Made by a program: the position numbers and the translations under genes
Source: Blasia pusilla
Lineage: Eukaryota; Marchantiophyta; Marchantiopsida; Blasiales
Reading direction: 5' to 3'
NCBI GenBank assembly: GCA_050084515.1
Contig: CM114274.1
Span: forward strand, 5,952,001 to 6,016,000
DNA: 64,000 bases
Shown: piece by piece, positions 42,417 through 54,900 of the stretch
Position numbering within the stretch: the first letter of the stretch is position 1
Layout: each line of letters opens with the position of its first letter
The notes under the pieces: model-generated
What the model was told of the DNA's origin: nothing
Databases searched by the model: none
What the model saw: only the letters and a program-made list of their open reading frames with translations

Positions 42417-44113
42417 ATGCTCACTGTCCATAATATGTGTGCGTGCACCAAAAAATATTACCACTCCCTTAAGTATTGCTTCGACTTATGTTTGAACATA
42501 ACTCTCGGACTTTATGTTATGTTATGTTCATTTTCTACATTCAATAATCCCGAATATTTCGATAATACTAAAGACTAGTTAGCATGTTTGTACTTGCCTC
42601 ACGGAAATGATTTTGTTTAGTGATTAAGAAATATTTGTCCTCTCAAAATTTAAGTACAATCTCCCCTTTTTAAAATCTTAAAAGGATACTAACATACGTT
42701 TAAATAATACCAAGTTCCCCTAAATAATTTCACTCCTCCATAAAATTTTGAATAATGCCTACCCTTCCCCTTCCACTTTTTCCACCAAAATAACATCCAA
42801 TAAAAAACATTTTTTAGTTTTAATTAATGAAAAAATGCCCTTTTCCATTAAAAATCACTTTCCTTTCCCAAAATATCAAATGTGAATAAACATCATTCTT
42901 TTCAAGATTAGTCATATTTTTAATTTCAAATTTTAGATATAATTTATATTTTCTTAAAGCTTAGAAGAGTAATAACATTCCACTCTTATAAGAAATTCCA
43001 CTTCTCAATTAAAATTTACATGATATCCCACTCCCTTAGATAATTCCATCTTTCTCTAAAATTAGAATAATATTTATTCCTTCTCCATCAAAATGATTTT
43101 TTTCCTTTAGATCAAAGATTAATTAATGGATAAATATTAATGTTTTGATATTTTTTCTTATTATATACCTAGTATCATTCATTTTAATATAAATTAATTA
43201 AGTTAGTTATTCTTCAAAATATTTTCCTCTTCCATTGAAATCATTCATTCTTTCTACCCATCTAATATGACTCTAAGGAAAAAAATACAAACATGTTGTT
43301 TTTTTTTTCCTTATAATCCCACTATTTTACATACAAGTTTCCCATTATAATATACATGCTAACTCCTCATCGTTATCCATCTCACTCCTGCCGAACCGAC
43401 CTCCATTTTCAATCCCAGTCTGCTTTGGCTGCCAAACCACCGACACTACATCATTGGCGCTCTCGATCTGGATGAGAACGCACAACGCTTGCATTCCAAT
43501 GGCGTTCAAGAGGCGAGCCATGAATCGATGAATCCTGTGCAAATACCTGTAGACCGCTAAAAGCACGGATGGGTTTTCCATCACCCATTTTTCTTTAGAT
43601 TTTCTTGTGTATTCGTATGTGTGTGTCTAAATAAATTAATAAATACTTTATTTTTCTAATGGGTTGGGAGAACGGGTAGGATTGAAACTTGAAAGGATTT
43701 CTTTGATTTCTGATCAAGCTCCAATCATTATTCGTGCTACTCGCTCATTGGCTCGTGATTTGCACTGTGGCAATGGATGTGGGTGGACCTTTAGAACTTT
43801 GGTAGCTTTTTGGTGTTTGTTGCGAGATATGTAGATCCAAAGTTTGTGTTTTAGCGAGTAAGGAGTCTTCCGATGGGAGGCGCTACACTTTATGATGGCG
43901 TAGGACTTACGTACTCGTAAGGATTTTGCTTTGGTGCATTTGTTCCCTCCTTTTTCATCTAATTTGGAACCTATTTTGTCCCCTAGGAATCTTTGATCAC
44001 TTCGACGATGACCCCTTTTCAATCGCATTTTGGATTCATCATGAATCCATACGTATCTAAAGAAAATTTTACTTTACCATAAAAATATAATATGTGGTGT
44101 CCGTGCGATGCAT

Positions 44114-44140
44114 GGATGTATAATTTTGAATTATACATCC
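44114..44140. repeat. Perfect 12-bp hairpin, 3-nt loop
   Basis: GGATGTATAATT, loop TTG, AATTATACATCC. It follows directly on a Helitron-end-like block. Confidence 0.9.
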
Positions 44141-44949
44141 TAAGTGTACAATTAAATCCGAGCGATCGTATTGGCTTAGACAGTTAACGATTCTATTGGC
44201 TAAAAAGGACATGCGTCAAAAGGAGAGGTGATCTCAAAATAAAGAGGCACTCTCTAACAATAAGAGAGATTAGCAAGCATGCTTGTGTAAAGCAAAAAGC
44301 TTTTAGAAATAAGGTTTCAATCACCCATAATTTATTTGTTACCAAATTCTTTCCTTTTAAAGAAATTTGAAAAAGAAGATAAAGATAAGCAACAGAGAAT
44401 TGTCGAATTTTGTTTATAATAAAATGACATGAATAGCAATTTCATGATTATATAAGTAATGATTTGAAATAAATATGATATGCATACTAGAGATTGATTA
44501 CAAGTGAATGAATGATGAAATGAAAGGTTACCAACCATTTTGACTCAACGTATCAATATCAATGCTTGTGTATGTTGAAATGTCATTGAGATTAGTTCTA
44601 CAAAAGAAAATGAAAATGGAGAGGCAAAGATATGTGAAGGGGCGAGCTCATTCATGGAGGGAATAGTAAATAAATATTTTCAAAAAAACAAAAGAAATAT
44701 GAGAATGCCCAAAAATTCCATTATAAGCCCCACAATTCCACTATTCTATCGATCGCATATCACATACATTAATTTCTTGATTCTTGCTACTACATTGGCC
44801 TTGAAACCTTTAATACAAGGAGTCACGACTATTTTAAGGAACAAAAAAACTTGATTGGGGATGCTCATCTAAAAAAGGAGGTGATGTTGAATATTGTGGA
44901 ATCATGGAACCCTATCCATAGAAAAGGAAATATAGGGTATCTTGTTGAT

Positions 44950-46009
44950 TGTCGTGCACCAACTCCCCTTGAATGTAGGTCTTATGTGTCAAAGAAGCTT
45001 GTGTTGGGTAGGTCATTTCTCTTCGTACTGATGTGCATCCAAACACTTTCATATTAGACATGGTTTGGATTAACTATACTTGCGTCTCCCGAGTTTTTGT
45101 GGCAGGAAATTCTTCAAGCTCAACAAATATAGGCAAGTAAGATACCAACCCAACCCATCACTCCCTAACACAAGGAATTTCTTCAAGACTTGGGGATACT
45201 TACTAATAATTGATAATCTAGGACCTAAAAAAATGCTAGTATGCCTTGTGGTCCCATTTGCCCAATGGACCTTAAAAGAGTTTCTTACCGAGACTTAATA
45301 TGTAAGTCACGCGTGTCAAGGTTCAAGGTTAGTGTATATAATTGGCCCATCTAAACTTGGCTTGGTGTCCAACCCAAAAGCCAATATCTCCATCCATCAT
45401 GTGCCCTTGGTTCACCCCCATGGTTCTCCAATGTGGGATTCAGGTTCCAAACACCATTGGAAACACTCCCCCTTATATATAGTTATAAAGATCCCAACCC
45501 CCTCCTTAGCCCCTCCTTACCTTTAGGACAATCCTCTTGGGCCGCTTCTTGTGATTCTCAACCTAACTACCATTTTAATAGCTTGGGCTAGAGCTTGGGA
45601 TGGGTTATAGATCTCTGCTCATGCGTATATCTTGATCTTTAGTCCCTTGGAAACATCTTCTCACAAGATTTCCAACGATACCTTATTCATCCCGAATGTA
45701 TCTCATGTCTGGCCATTATGACCTCAAACACCGAGAACCCCTAAGCACTCAGTCAAGTTCCAAGTTAGGTTGCAATCCCCTTGGTGCCTAATTCTTGTGG
45801 GCATTAGCTATTCTCTAATCCTGGTTGGCATCTCGTCTTGTTCCGCTAGGTCATGACCTTCATCATTTGAGACATCCCTCAAGGCTTGCATCTTGCTTCT
45901 GCAACTCATGTCTCATTTGTGAGACTCCGACGCACTTCCATCATAGTGTGATTCCACTAAAGTTCTGATGTTCCTCGTTGGCGTGCATTTGGTTATGAGG
46001 GTTGCGACA
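44950..46009 (-). repeat. Solo LTR related to G1, with imperfect 5-bp target duplication
   Basis: About 1,060 bp. On the plus strand it starts TGTCGTGCACC and ends GGGTTGCGACA, so the minus strand starts TGTCGCAACCC. The flanks are TTGAT (44945-44949) and TTGAC (46010-46014), a 4/5 match. It shares the family's internal blocks listed for 39989-40970. Confidence 0.75.
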
Positions 46010-47214
46010 TTGACTCTATTGCAAGTTTCATTGCATGACATGATGCAATCATACTAGCTTTAATACACTAGATCTCATAGAACTTTGCAATTCAATGCCC
46101 TTGGACTGAAATAGTAATATGATAGGTGACCTTTTGGGAAGTCCCAATGTTATATCCAACCTTTGCATCTACCTTTCTTTTCCCCACAAGTTTTCCTTTT
46201 TCTTGCTCCTTTTGCCATTTTATCCCACTTCTATCTTTTTGCTCCTTTTCACTATGTCGTGCGTCTCCTTAGGAGTCTTGTGTCATGGTAGATGAGATGT
46301 AGGGTAGGATAGTATGGAAGCCTCCAAGGGGTCTTGTACTTACCTATTTTGAGAGATCAGATGTCACCTACTCTTAAGGTGGCCTAAGAGTAGGTGACAT
46401 CGTTCTCTCTATGAGGAGTGGAAATCTTGGAAAAATTGACGCTCTCATTATTTATAGGGTTTGAGGGTTAGTTGGCAATTGAGTAGTAGTTGGTCTTATG
46501 AGTTGGTAGGGAATTACCACCTTGTATACTCTAGGTCGTTGGTGGTATGCTACAAGGGGTTATCCCTATGTACATGTCACCCATAGATAAGCCCAGGGGA
46601 TATTTCTCAAATGGAACTTATGTAGAGCTCATCTTCCTTGGATTAGACCAATGTTGGTATCCGTGATACAGTGTAACTTCTATGTATTGAGCCTTGATTC
46701 TTTCTTGAAGAATGGGCTGTGATTGATTAGAGATCACACATATGGAGAGTTGATTACAGACTATCTCGTATTGCTACCATAGTGTGTATCATTGACTAGA
46801 TGATCAAATGAGGCATAGTTCATTGAAAATTTTATCAATGTCACATTTTATATTGGGATTTACCAGCTATTCATGATAGATATTTTAGAATTCATAGTTA
46901 GATGGATCTTAGACTTGTATGCATATATGATAGCCGAGGTAGGAAAAAATGTCTATTTGCACGACACCTTCCTTGGGATCGAGAGAAACAAATATCTTCC
47001 CTCCCCCCACCCAAGCTCTCCATATATACCCTACATGTTCCAACCAATATGTGATGCGGTAAAAATATGACTACTATAACAAATCCCATAAGAACTTTGG
47101 AATTAATCACCCTTGCGCCAAAATAACACTATGAAAATGCCATATATAGAGGCGATTATCCGACCATATAATATCTTTCCAATAATAAAAAAACAAACAT
47201 CATAAGAAGAATTA
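46010..47214. other. Gap with one strong hairpin
   Basis: Mixed sequence without a recognised gene. It holds the hairpin at 46360-46401. Confidence 0.5.
46360..46401. repeat. Perfect 17-bp hairpin, 8-nt loop
   Basis: Arms 46360-46376 (GATGTCACCTACTCTTA) and 46385-46401 are exact reverse complements, with loop AGGTGGCC. Confidence 0.92.
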
Positions 47215-47230
47215 TCTATACTATTATTTG

Positions 47231-50200
47231 TGGACGCGCCTTGAAATGGCGACACCTTCTCCTTTTGACACGTGTTTAATGGCAACAACTTCTCCTTTCG
47301 ACACGTGGTTATTTGCTTCTAAAAAATTATGCCATGTGGCCTTATTAAAACAAATTGGTAATTAATCAGCCAATTAATTTCAAATTATTTGAGTGTTCCA
47401 AACGAGTCGCCACTCTCCTTTACAATTTAATGACCAAGAGGTCCAAGCCACCAAATGTACAGAGCAAAGGTATTAAACTGATTTCACTTTTAGGAATGGA
47501 CGCGTTTTGGGATGGTTCCATTTTGGCCGTGGCAGGCAAGTAGTGAACACATTTTTGGCTCACTAAGCATGTTTGCAACCAATATTATTACCTCTAATTT
47601 CTGACTAAGAAAGTTTACTTCTCAAGTATTTAAACTCATTTTTTCTCACATGTTTCCTCACACTCTCCACATGCTGCAAAACAAGGGAGTCACATGCTTC
47701 AAACCAGAGAGAAATCCATGGAGAGCAAGCACACAACAAATTGAGGGTGAAGATTTATGAACTTTACTGGATTTAGTTCCAACTTGCAAAGCTTATTGAA
47801 TTCCAAGATTTATTTTTCTTGCTTAAGAGTAAATTTGATGATCTCTCCAACTCTCCATCTGTTGCTAGAGTAAGCGTGCCTATCTTATTGTTGCACAACC
47901 AAAATCTTGACTATTCTCTGCTTTCTGTGCTCCTTAAAGGGAACTTCTAAGATTTTTTTGTTGTCACCATACATGCGGAACTTCTCTACCTCAAGAGCAG
48001 CCAAGCCTTCATCTTATCCTAAAGTAAGCCTCATCCTATATTCAAATACTTATGGTTTCAGTTGCTCCTAAATATCAATCACGTAACTTATCTTTGCATG
48101 CAAAAACATAAATAAACATTAGATACAAGATGTTGCATTACTGTAATTGGAATGAATGTCTTCAAATATAAGTATCCATCTTTGTCCTTGATACGAAATT
48201 CCATCTGTGTTTTCAATCAGATACAACAAGTCAATACTCAAAATGATCTGAAGGAGAGCAAGGAAATCTACTCAAAGCAAGAAGCCCTTGAAAAAGGAAA
48301 TCATTATGTCAAATTCATCAAACAAATATTATCGAGTCAAGTCCCCAGATGTAACACCGGAGTGTGTTAGGCCATCAAGTGCAAAATAAAATGGAATGTC
48401 GAGCAAAGCGCCACAATACACACTCTCAAGTCCAAGACATGTGAGATGCCAAAGCGTCTCCAAAACGATCCCAAACTCCGGTATAACGCCAATCAAAGTG
48501 GCACGACGTACGACTCCAACTCCAAAACATGGAGGCAAGGAAAGAGAACCGGAATTTTACAAATACCTTGGCCATCTGGAGTCTCTAGTTGCGCTCCAAG
48601 ATGGAACATTACACTCTATTGGAAAATCAAGTTCGTCAAGCCCCTCATAAGTCTTCACGATAAGACTCGGGGATACAACTCAAGAGTCTCTCCCTTCAAA
48701 CAGTTCCAGCTCATATCTTAAATATTTGGATCTTTCCATTAGGTCTGACTCATAGTTCATCCCCTCTCCTTTAGAATCCCCTGACTTTGAAAGGGGCATT
48801 GCTCCACCTCTCGAGCCTGCAAGACTGAAAGAAAGAGATCGAAGACGCTTTCATTTGACTATTAAGCTTCTTTCTACTACAAATTTGAGCTAATATAATA
48901 CAGGTGTTGGATCAGTCAAGGGTCCTAGATTATGTGAGGATCCTACAAAAACTATATGGAGTCTATAATAGGTTCCAAGATCCACATCTAGCATGCCTTC
49001 TCTCTACGGGTGTTTTCACAAGTAAGGTGAAATATGCCTCCAATTTGAATCGGCTCCATATGCCTTCATGAAATATGTCATAAAGAAAACGGGCTATTCC
49101 CCCAAAAATTCCCTCTACCTCAAAGTACAAACTATTGAATCGATCGCCACAGTCACATTCTCTCCATACTCTCGGATCTGGAAAATGCGTTATGACATTT
49201 GAATTGCAAACTAAAAGACAGCTAGACAAAAATGATTGCAAAATCAAAACCAACAAAGGAGATCCTTCTTTACTTGCGGCCACAACAAGCACACTAAAAC
49301 AAGTAGTCCGATCCATAATCTATTTGGCACAAAGGTATCTACAAGGAAGCCACATTTGCGCAAAGAGCAAGATGAAAGCAAGATCGAAATGTGGGAGATC
49401 AAAGCAAACGAGCTTGCTGTGAGGGGAAGTGTAGCCAAGAAAACTAACCTGGAACACATGCAATGTTTAGAGAGTGACAAGAAAACCGTCTAACGCTTGA
49501 ACTAAAATAATGCTATGATAAACTAGACAAGAGCTTGGGCTTTTCTCTATACGATCATGAGCAACTCTACCCTTCTTATTGCCTTGCTAAGCTCTACTCA
49601 AAGTCTTCCCTACTCTCCCAAACCCGAACACAAACCCAGAAGCACAAACAAGGAATGGCGAGACTCGGAAAAGCATGTGCGCGAGTCCAAGAGCGACGCA
49701 CGGGAGACGATACAAAGCCAAGAAGGAAAGAAGGTCCAAGCCGGGAGACGTCAAGGGAGACTCGACATTGGGAGAGTGAGGCCAAGCTGGTGAGATGGGA
49801 GAGCTAAACAAAAACGGAGATCGAGCCACACATTCGGAAGGAGCCATGCACACGATGAGAGAGCGGCGCTAAAAAATGCCGTGAAAAAAGAGAGAGCCAT
49901 GCATGGTGAGACACAAGTGTAGGGCGAGAGATGAGAGTAGGCCGCGGCAGCCATGAGCCAATATGTCGAGACTCAATAGAATGCAGGCGGGGACTCAGGA
50001 ACCTGGTCGAGAGAGACTGGTCGAATAAGAGAGGCCGAGGTGGGAGAGAAAGTGCAAGCCAAGAGAGAGGAACCAAGCCAAGAGAGAAAGATAAGGAAGG
50101 GGGAAGTGGCGTCGACGGTGGATCTAGGGTAATGTTGAAGCTAGCCCTAGCTTCAACGGTCCGATCGGCCTAGATCTTAACGACCAAATCTAAATGTGCA

Positions 50201-50870
50201 ATATTTGGGGTTAGAATATGGGTGTTGCAAATGGAGAGGCATATTGGTTAAGTGGGACAAGGGGAAAATAAGATGAAAAGGTTTGAAGGGGGACAAATTT
50301 AATTTTACAAGGTGTGTGGAGGTGGACTCGCAACATCCCCTAAATGTTGTTGGACGTATGCATTGGCAGGAATTCGGGATGATACATGATGGTCATGGGT
50401 TGCATTGCCAAGTGGTGGGATGGTTGGAACAAAGAACTTTTATTTTTGCAACTATAATAGTACATCCACTCTCGACACATATCTTTTTAGGGTTGGAGGT
50501 TTTGCCATGTGGAACCACAAAGATATATCCTAAAAACTCCACATGTCTTGCCAGTAGATTTCACTCTTTATTTCGCTTATTTTGAATAAAAATGCCAAAG
50601 TGATTTATTTTGAATATTCACCAAGGTTATTTTCATTTATTTGTAATGTGTTTCTAACAAATAAAAGCACTGAAGAGGTTAGGGATGGAGGACATGTCAC
50701 TTCGAGACATCACAATTATTTTAGCTTCATCTTTAACAAGAAACAAACAAGATCCTTTATTGATTAGAATATCTCCAACATAAGTTCATGTTATATAGCG
50801 TGCACATAGAGAAATTTACACTTCAAAATATAACTCAAATTTTCTACCTACCTTTAGCATGATTTAACAT
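47231..50870 (+). other. Non-Rep upstream part of H1 (possible captured sequence)
   Basis: About 3.6 kb between the proposed 5' end and the first Helitron exon. Frames such as 48396-48650, 49135-49422 and 49557-50173 overlap on several frames and strands and match nothing I recognise. The block 49600-50120 is purine-rich on the plus strand. A small palindrome (GTTGAAGCTAG, CC, CTAGCTTCAAC) lies at 50134-50157. It could be captured host DNA or an older insertion. Confidence 0.4.
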
Positions 50871-50898
50871 ATTTTGTATGACACCGTTTATTGCATAC

Positions 50899-51627
50899 TT
50901 CCAATTCCATCAAATCCTATAGATATACGTGACTTTCGAAAAGTATTGCGAGGTGAGGCAGAAAGACGAAAATGTGCACTCCGTGTGGAAAAATTAGCAA
51001 TGCGAACTAAAACATGTCATCTTCCAAAAATTAATGATACACCAACATATGGTCATATCTTCAACATGTGAAAGTTTGCTTTCATTTCTGTCAATGGCCA
51101 CCCTTTTCAAGCATGAAGCTACTAACTTACTTGCATGAGTCTAATTTTTGCAGACTTTTCGTTTCATCGAATCCTATAAATAGACACGACTTTCAAAAAG
51201 TGTTGCATGGTGAGGCGCAAAGGCGAAAACGCGCTCTTCGTGAGGAAAAATCACCAAACCGAACTAAAAGAGTTCATCTTCTACAAATTAATGATATGCC
51301 AACATATTTTCATATTTTCAACATTTAAATTTGTCTTTCATATTTTCAACATTTCAATTTTTTCTTTTATTACCCTCTATGACCACTCTATTGTGAAATT
51401 ATGGTTAGTCCAAAGTTATTGAGTTAATATCGTATGTAACCACTTCTTGCATACTTCCCATTCCATCAAATCCTATTGATATACGTGACTTTCAAGAAGT
51501 CTTGCGAGGCGAGGCACAAAAGAGAAGACGTGGCATTCGCATGGAGAATGACGCTCTTCAGAAGGAAAAAATGAGGGTTTACCAAAGAGAACATAAAAAG
51601 GAGAAGGCGTGCCTTACAACATCATGA
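50899..51627 (+). repeat. Three tandem exon-like units upstream of H1
   Basis: Units start near 50899, 51158 and 51455. Their translations align: SNPIDIRDFRKVLRGEAERR, SNPINRHDFQKVLHGEAQRR and SNPIDIRDFQEVLRGEAQKR, each followed by a basic stretch. Units 1 and 2 continue to INDTPTYGHIFN and INDMPTYFHIFN. A splice-acceptor-like CTAATTTTTGCAG precedes unit 2. Unit 3 continues into the longer basic exon (EKMRVYQREHKKEK). Confidence 0.8.
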
Positions 51628-52239
51628 AGGAACTTCTTATAATATTGGAGGAATTGAAGATGATAGTAATATTCTTATGATGGAGACTCCAATTCAAGAT
51701 GTTCCAAGGTATGCAACCTTATATGAATACCTTATGAATTTGCAATACTCTTTCTTTGTTGCAACTATTTGTTTAAGTCGTACTTACAAATTCGAGTCAT
51801 GCTATAAGAGTGAGAAGGAAATTATCAGAGTTCCTACTTATGAGCAAGCTGTTTCTATGCCTCTTTTGTTGAGGAATTACCTTCTGGAGGGAATGGGGTT
51901 GAGGTGCCTAATATGAGAAGTATTGGAGAGAAGAGACTATTACCTAGAAATCAAGAAGATGAAGTCGTTATTATTGCTTCGACACTTCCACCAAGAATTG
52001 AGGACGTGAATAATCTTAATGGAGTGGAAAACCTATTAGGTGTTGGACTTATGCCTCCTACTTTGACAACTAGCCAGACATCAACTAATATTTGGGAGGC
52101 TTGTGAAAGTCAACAAGTTACTCGATCTTGCACGGACTCGAAACTTCCAAGAAAGTGATGTGAGAAAGCTTGGGATGCCATCAATTGTAAGACAAACAAT
52201 GGGCCGTCTCAATCTTGGGAAGATGACTGAAATATATTC
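51628..52239 (+). pseudogene. H1 upstream coding segment
   Basis: Two overlapping frames (51677-51916 and 51904-52158) form a continuous but frameshifted segment between the repeated exons and the N-terminal domain. No domain is recognised. The position suggests the poorly conserved N-terminus of a Helitron protein. Confidence 0.45.
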
Positions 52240-53405
52240 CTTCATGTCATGCTCTCCATTGGGAATGTGAAAAGGTGAAGGCTACAAGATTTCACAACTC
52301 ACCTTTCGGTATGTGTTGCGGATATGGAAAAGTTCACCTTCCTTTTTTGAAGAAGACTCCTCCATTCTTGCAATCATAAATTTCAGGTATTGGTGCTAAA
52401 AGTCTTCACTTTCTTACCCATGTCCGTGCCTATAATTTTGCATTACAATTAGCTTCTAAAGAAGCTCATGTGACAAAGAAAATTGGTGGTATCGGACACT
52501 TTAGGGTTCAAGGTGGCATCTACCATATTATTGGAGCACTACATCCTGAGGAAGGGGACTATCCTAGATTTGCTTAAATCTACATTCATGATACTGAGAA
52601 TGAGTTGTAGCATCGGGGAAGAGTTATGTCACGTGATCTCCAACTCGACACCTTACAAGGGCTACAAGAGATGCTTCATGAGAATAATCCCTATGTTAAA
52701 GTATTTTGTGACATTGCAAATACGGAAAGTAATCACAATGTGTGCATGATCCTAAAGGCAAGTAAGGGTGGTCTCGAGGCAAAATGTTACAACTTATCAT
52801 TGGTTGTTTATATAGTTTATGGAAACATTGAAATTGATGCAATTTTTCCAGATGATGGATCCGAAAGTAATTGCGTTGATCGTTGTGATATTATTGTGCA
52901 ATTTCATGGAGTGGGGATAAGACGTATATCAGACCTAAATGAAGCATATGTTTCGCTGCATTTTGTTCTATTGTTTGTTTGTGGTGAAACAAGATGGCAT
53001 CCTGGAATACCATTTGGAAGTTTTCCATAAACTACAACTAGTATCACTATGAGGGATAATATACTGCATGAGGGATAATATACTGCATGGTGGAGATGCA
53101 AAATGTTCTAATGACTCAATGGAGGAGGATAGACTTGATGGTGGGATAAATGAGGAGAAATTCACAAGGAATCGAGAGACTATTACAACATTGCAATTTG
53201 CCTCTTTTCAACTACAAACACGACTTGGAGCTCAAAATGATAATCAATTACTTCGATTTGGTCGCCTTACTTAAGAGTATATGGTTGAACTCTGTGCTAC
53301 TGTAGAGATGTAAAGATTATGTTAGGTTTGATTAAATCAAAGGGAGTTACGGGCTAAATTTCTATCAAGGTGTAAAAGATGCCTTATATCAACACCATAC
53401 GGATG
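52240..53405 (+). pseudogene. H1 Helitron-like N-terminal domain and start of Rep region
   Basis: In changing frames: FGMCCGYGKVHLPFLKK (the Cys-Cys-Gly motif of the domain), THVRAYNFALQLAS, FRVQGGIYHIIGALHPEEGD, YIHDTENEL, then the open stretch 52626-53030 (LDTLQGLQEMLHENNPYVKV, then VDRCDIIVQFHGVGIRRISD and LNEAYVSLHFVLLF). After 53160 the segment FQLQTRLGAQNDNQLLRFGR leads into Rep. At 53405 it is cut within the codon run HHTD by element B and resumes at 60099. A 19-bp tandem duplication sits at 53049-53086. Confidence 0.85.
53402..53405. other. Target-site duplication GATG, left copy of element B
   Basis: GATG immediately precedes TGTCGTGCGC. Its partner is at 60099-60102. Confidence 0.8.
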
Positions 53406-53986
53406 TGTCGTGCGCATACACATCGCTGGTCACATCTACACGATACAACACCGATCTTCCCTACACACAGGTCGATCCACACAAGTACAAAAATCAACTC
53501 ATGCATATACATGGAGATCCCACAACAAAAATAAAGATTAGTAAAAATGGCACACCCGGCCTAAAACTCCACTCCTCAATGTACATCGGCATATCGAGCC
53601 TTGTCCACCCTGTGCTATCAAGGAATACGGACACTAGCACCCTAGTCCTATCTCACACGCATACAAGAGAGATGCTCCAACGGCCCAACATGAGAAAGAT
53701 GGCTTAGAAAGCCACCTTCCTCTCTTATATAGGGTTGGGAAGAGCCAAAAGGCTCTTCCCCTAAAAATAGCGTGCACAGGTTACAAAGAGCGGGTAATCT
53801 GGTCAACAAGTCACCCGGTTGTGAAAGACTTTCACATGAAAGTTTTCAGAAACGATGTTCTTGACATAATGGACCTATTCTCAACCTCATCTGACACCGT
53901 GGGATAAAGTTACACTCAAGATAGTCCGCTGGCTCCTACGCCCTATCCACGATAGATCTCCGCCTAACGGCTACTCAGATGTGACA
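53406..53986 (-). repeat. Terminal A2-B2 unit of element B
   Basis: 581 bp. A2 (53986-53527) matches A1 at 60098-59638. B2 (53526-53406) matches B1 at 54121-53989. A2 holds a perfect 10-bp hairpin (53737-53746 with 53751-53760) and beyond it the TATA box (53725-53731). Confidence 0.88.
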
Positions 53987-53988
53987 AC

Positions 53989-54140
53989 TCTCGTGCGTAT
54001 ACACATCGCTACACAACATACATCGCTGGTCACATCTACACCAAAAAACACTGATCTTCCCCACACACGGGTCAATCCACACATGTATAAAAATCAACTC
54101 ATACATATACATGGAGATCCCTCAACCGCCCCCCTAGTTG
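53989..54140 (-). repeat. Repeat B1 and purine tract of element B
   Basis: On the minus strand the purine tract CTAGGGGGGCGGTTGAGGG runs into GATCTCCATGTATATGTATG and ends GTATACGCACGAGA. The spacer GT (53988-53987, minus strand) and the TGTCAC start of A2 follow. Confidence 0.85.
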
Positions 54141-54240
54141 GCAGTTGGATCCCCCCAACTCCAGATAGAAAATATCACATCTCTTTGACATGACCTACTA
54201 CCCTATACACATCTCGGACATATCCATCGTCCCGTGGGAA

Positions 54241-54900
54241 CTACATCAAGAGGGGGGTCAGACATGACATATGCCACCCTTGAGAACAACCATCACATAC
54301 CAACATGGTGGCTGCACCCCTCGGAGATCCGCACAACATACACCTCAAGCGTGCAGGTACCACTGCCAAGCTCAGATCCACTATCCCATCTACGTTCGGA
54401 AGATGACATGGCGCACAATTTCGCACATGATCCTTCCAAGCCATACCATCCCGTCCCTCCAACATGAGGACTCCGGTCGGTAATACCTCGCGCACACGTA
54501 GGATCCTGCATCTTGTAGTCACATCTAGCGTCGTGAGTGCCGCCTGTTGTAAATACACATAATACCCATGATGAAACCTCCTAATCCTTGGCCGATAAAC
54601 TCCTCCACAAATGGTTGTGTACCTCAATGTACCTCTATGTTGAGCAATAGCTTAGTTCTCAAAGGCCATAGGCATAACTCTACAAAAAACCTCCGCCCTC
54701 TGAGAACATGCTTGTACCCACACATCTGGATCATCAAGATCTAACACCTCCGTCATGTCACGTCGAATAGCTACAGGTAAATCCAGCTCTCTCCCAAAGA
54801 GCAAAAGTATGGTGAAAATGATGCCAAGGATGCGTGCCGACTAAAGCGATAATCCACAGCCAACCATGGCAACTGTAGGTCCCACTCCCTCAACTACCTC
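54241..54900 (-). pseudogene. Element B integrase C-terminus with PHD finger
   Basis: The open stretch 54627-54241 has YYVYLQQAALTTLDVTTRC, then VLMLEGRDGMAWKDHVRNCA and the PHD ligands CMLC, CDGC and HMSC. A one-base shift after LTP then puts GRWICPRCV out of frame. Upstream (54900-54628) the homologous part of the core is present in broken frames. Confidence 0.85.

Larger units (their letters stand above)
40971..44949. other. AT-rich stretch with two inverted repeats, no gene
   Basis: Contains the inverted repeats at 42276-42416 and 44114-44140, and many A/T runs. The frames at 43345-43584 and 43714-44028 (minus) are not recognised. At 44096-44112 a block GTGTCCGTGCGATGCATGG resembles a Helitron 3' hairpin but has no CTAGT partner. 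Confidence 0.5.

Noticed and set aside
49557-50173. Cluster of overlapping frames on both strands
   Set aside because: Explained by a purine-rich, stop-poor composition. No frame shows a recognisable domain.
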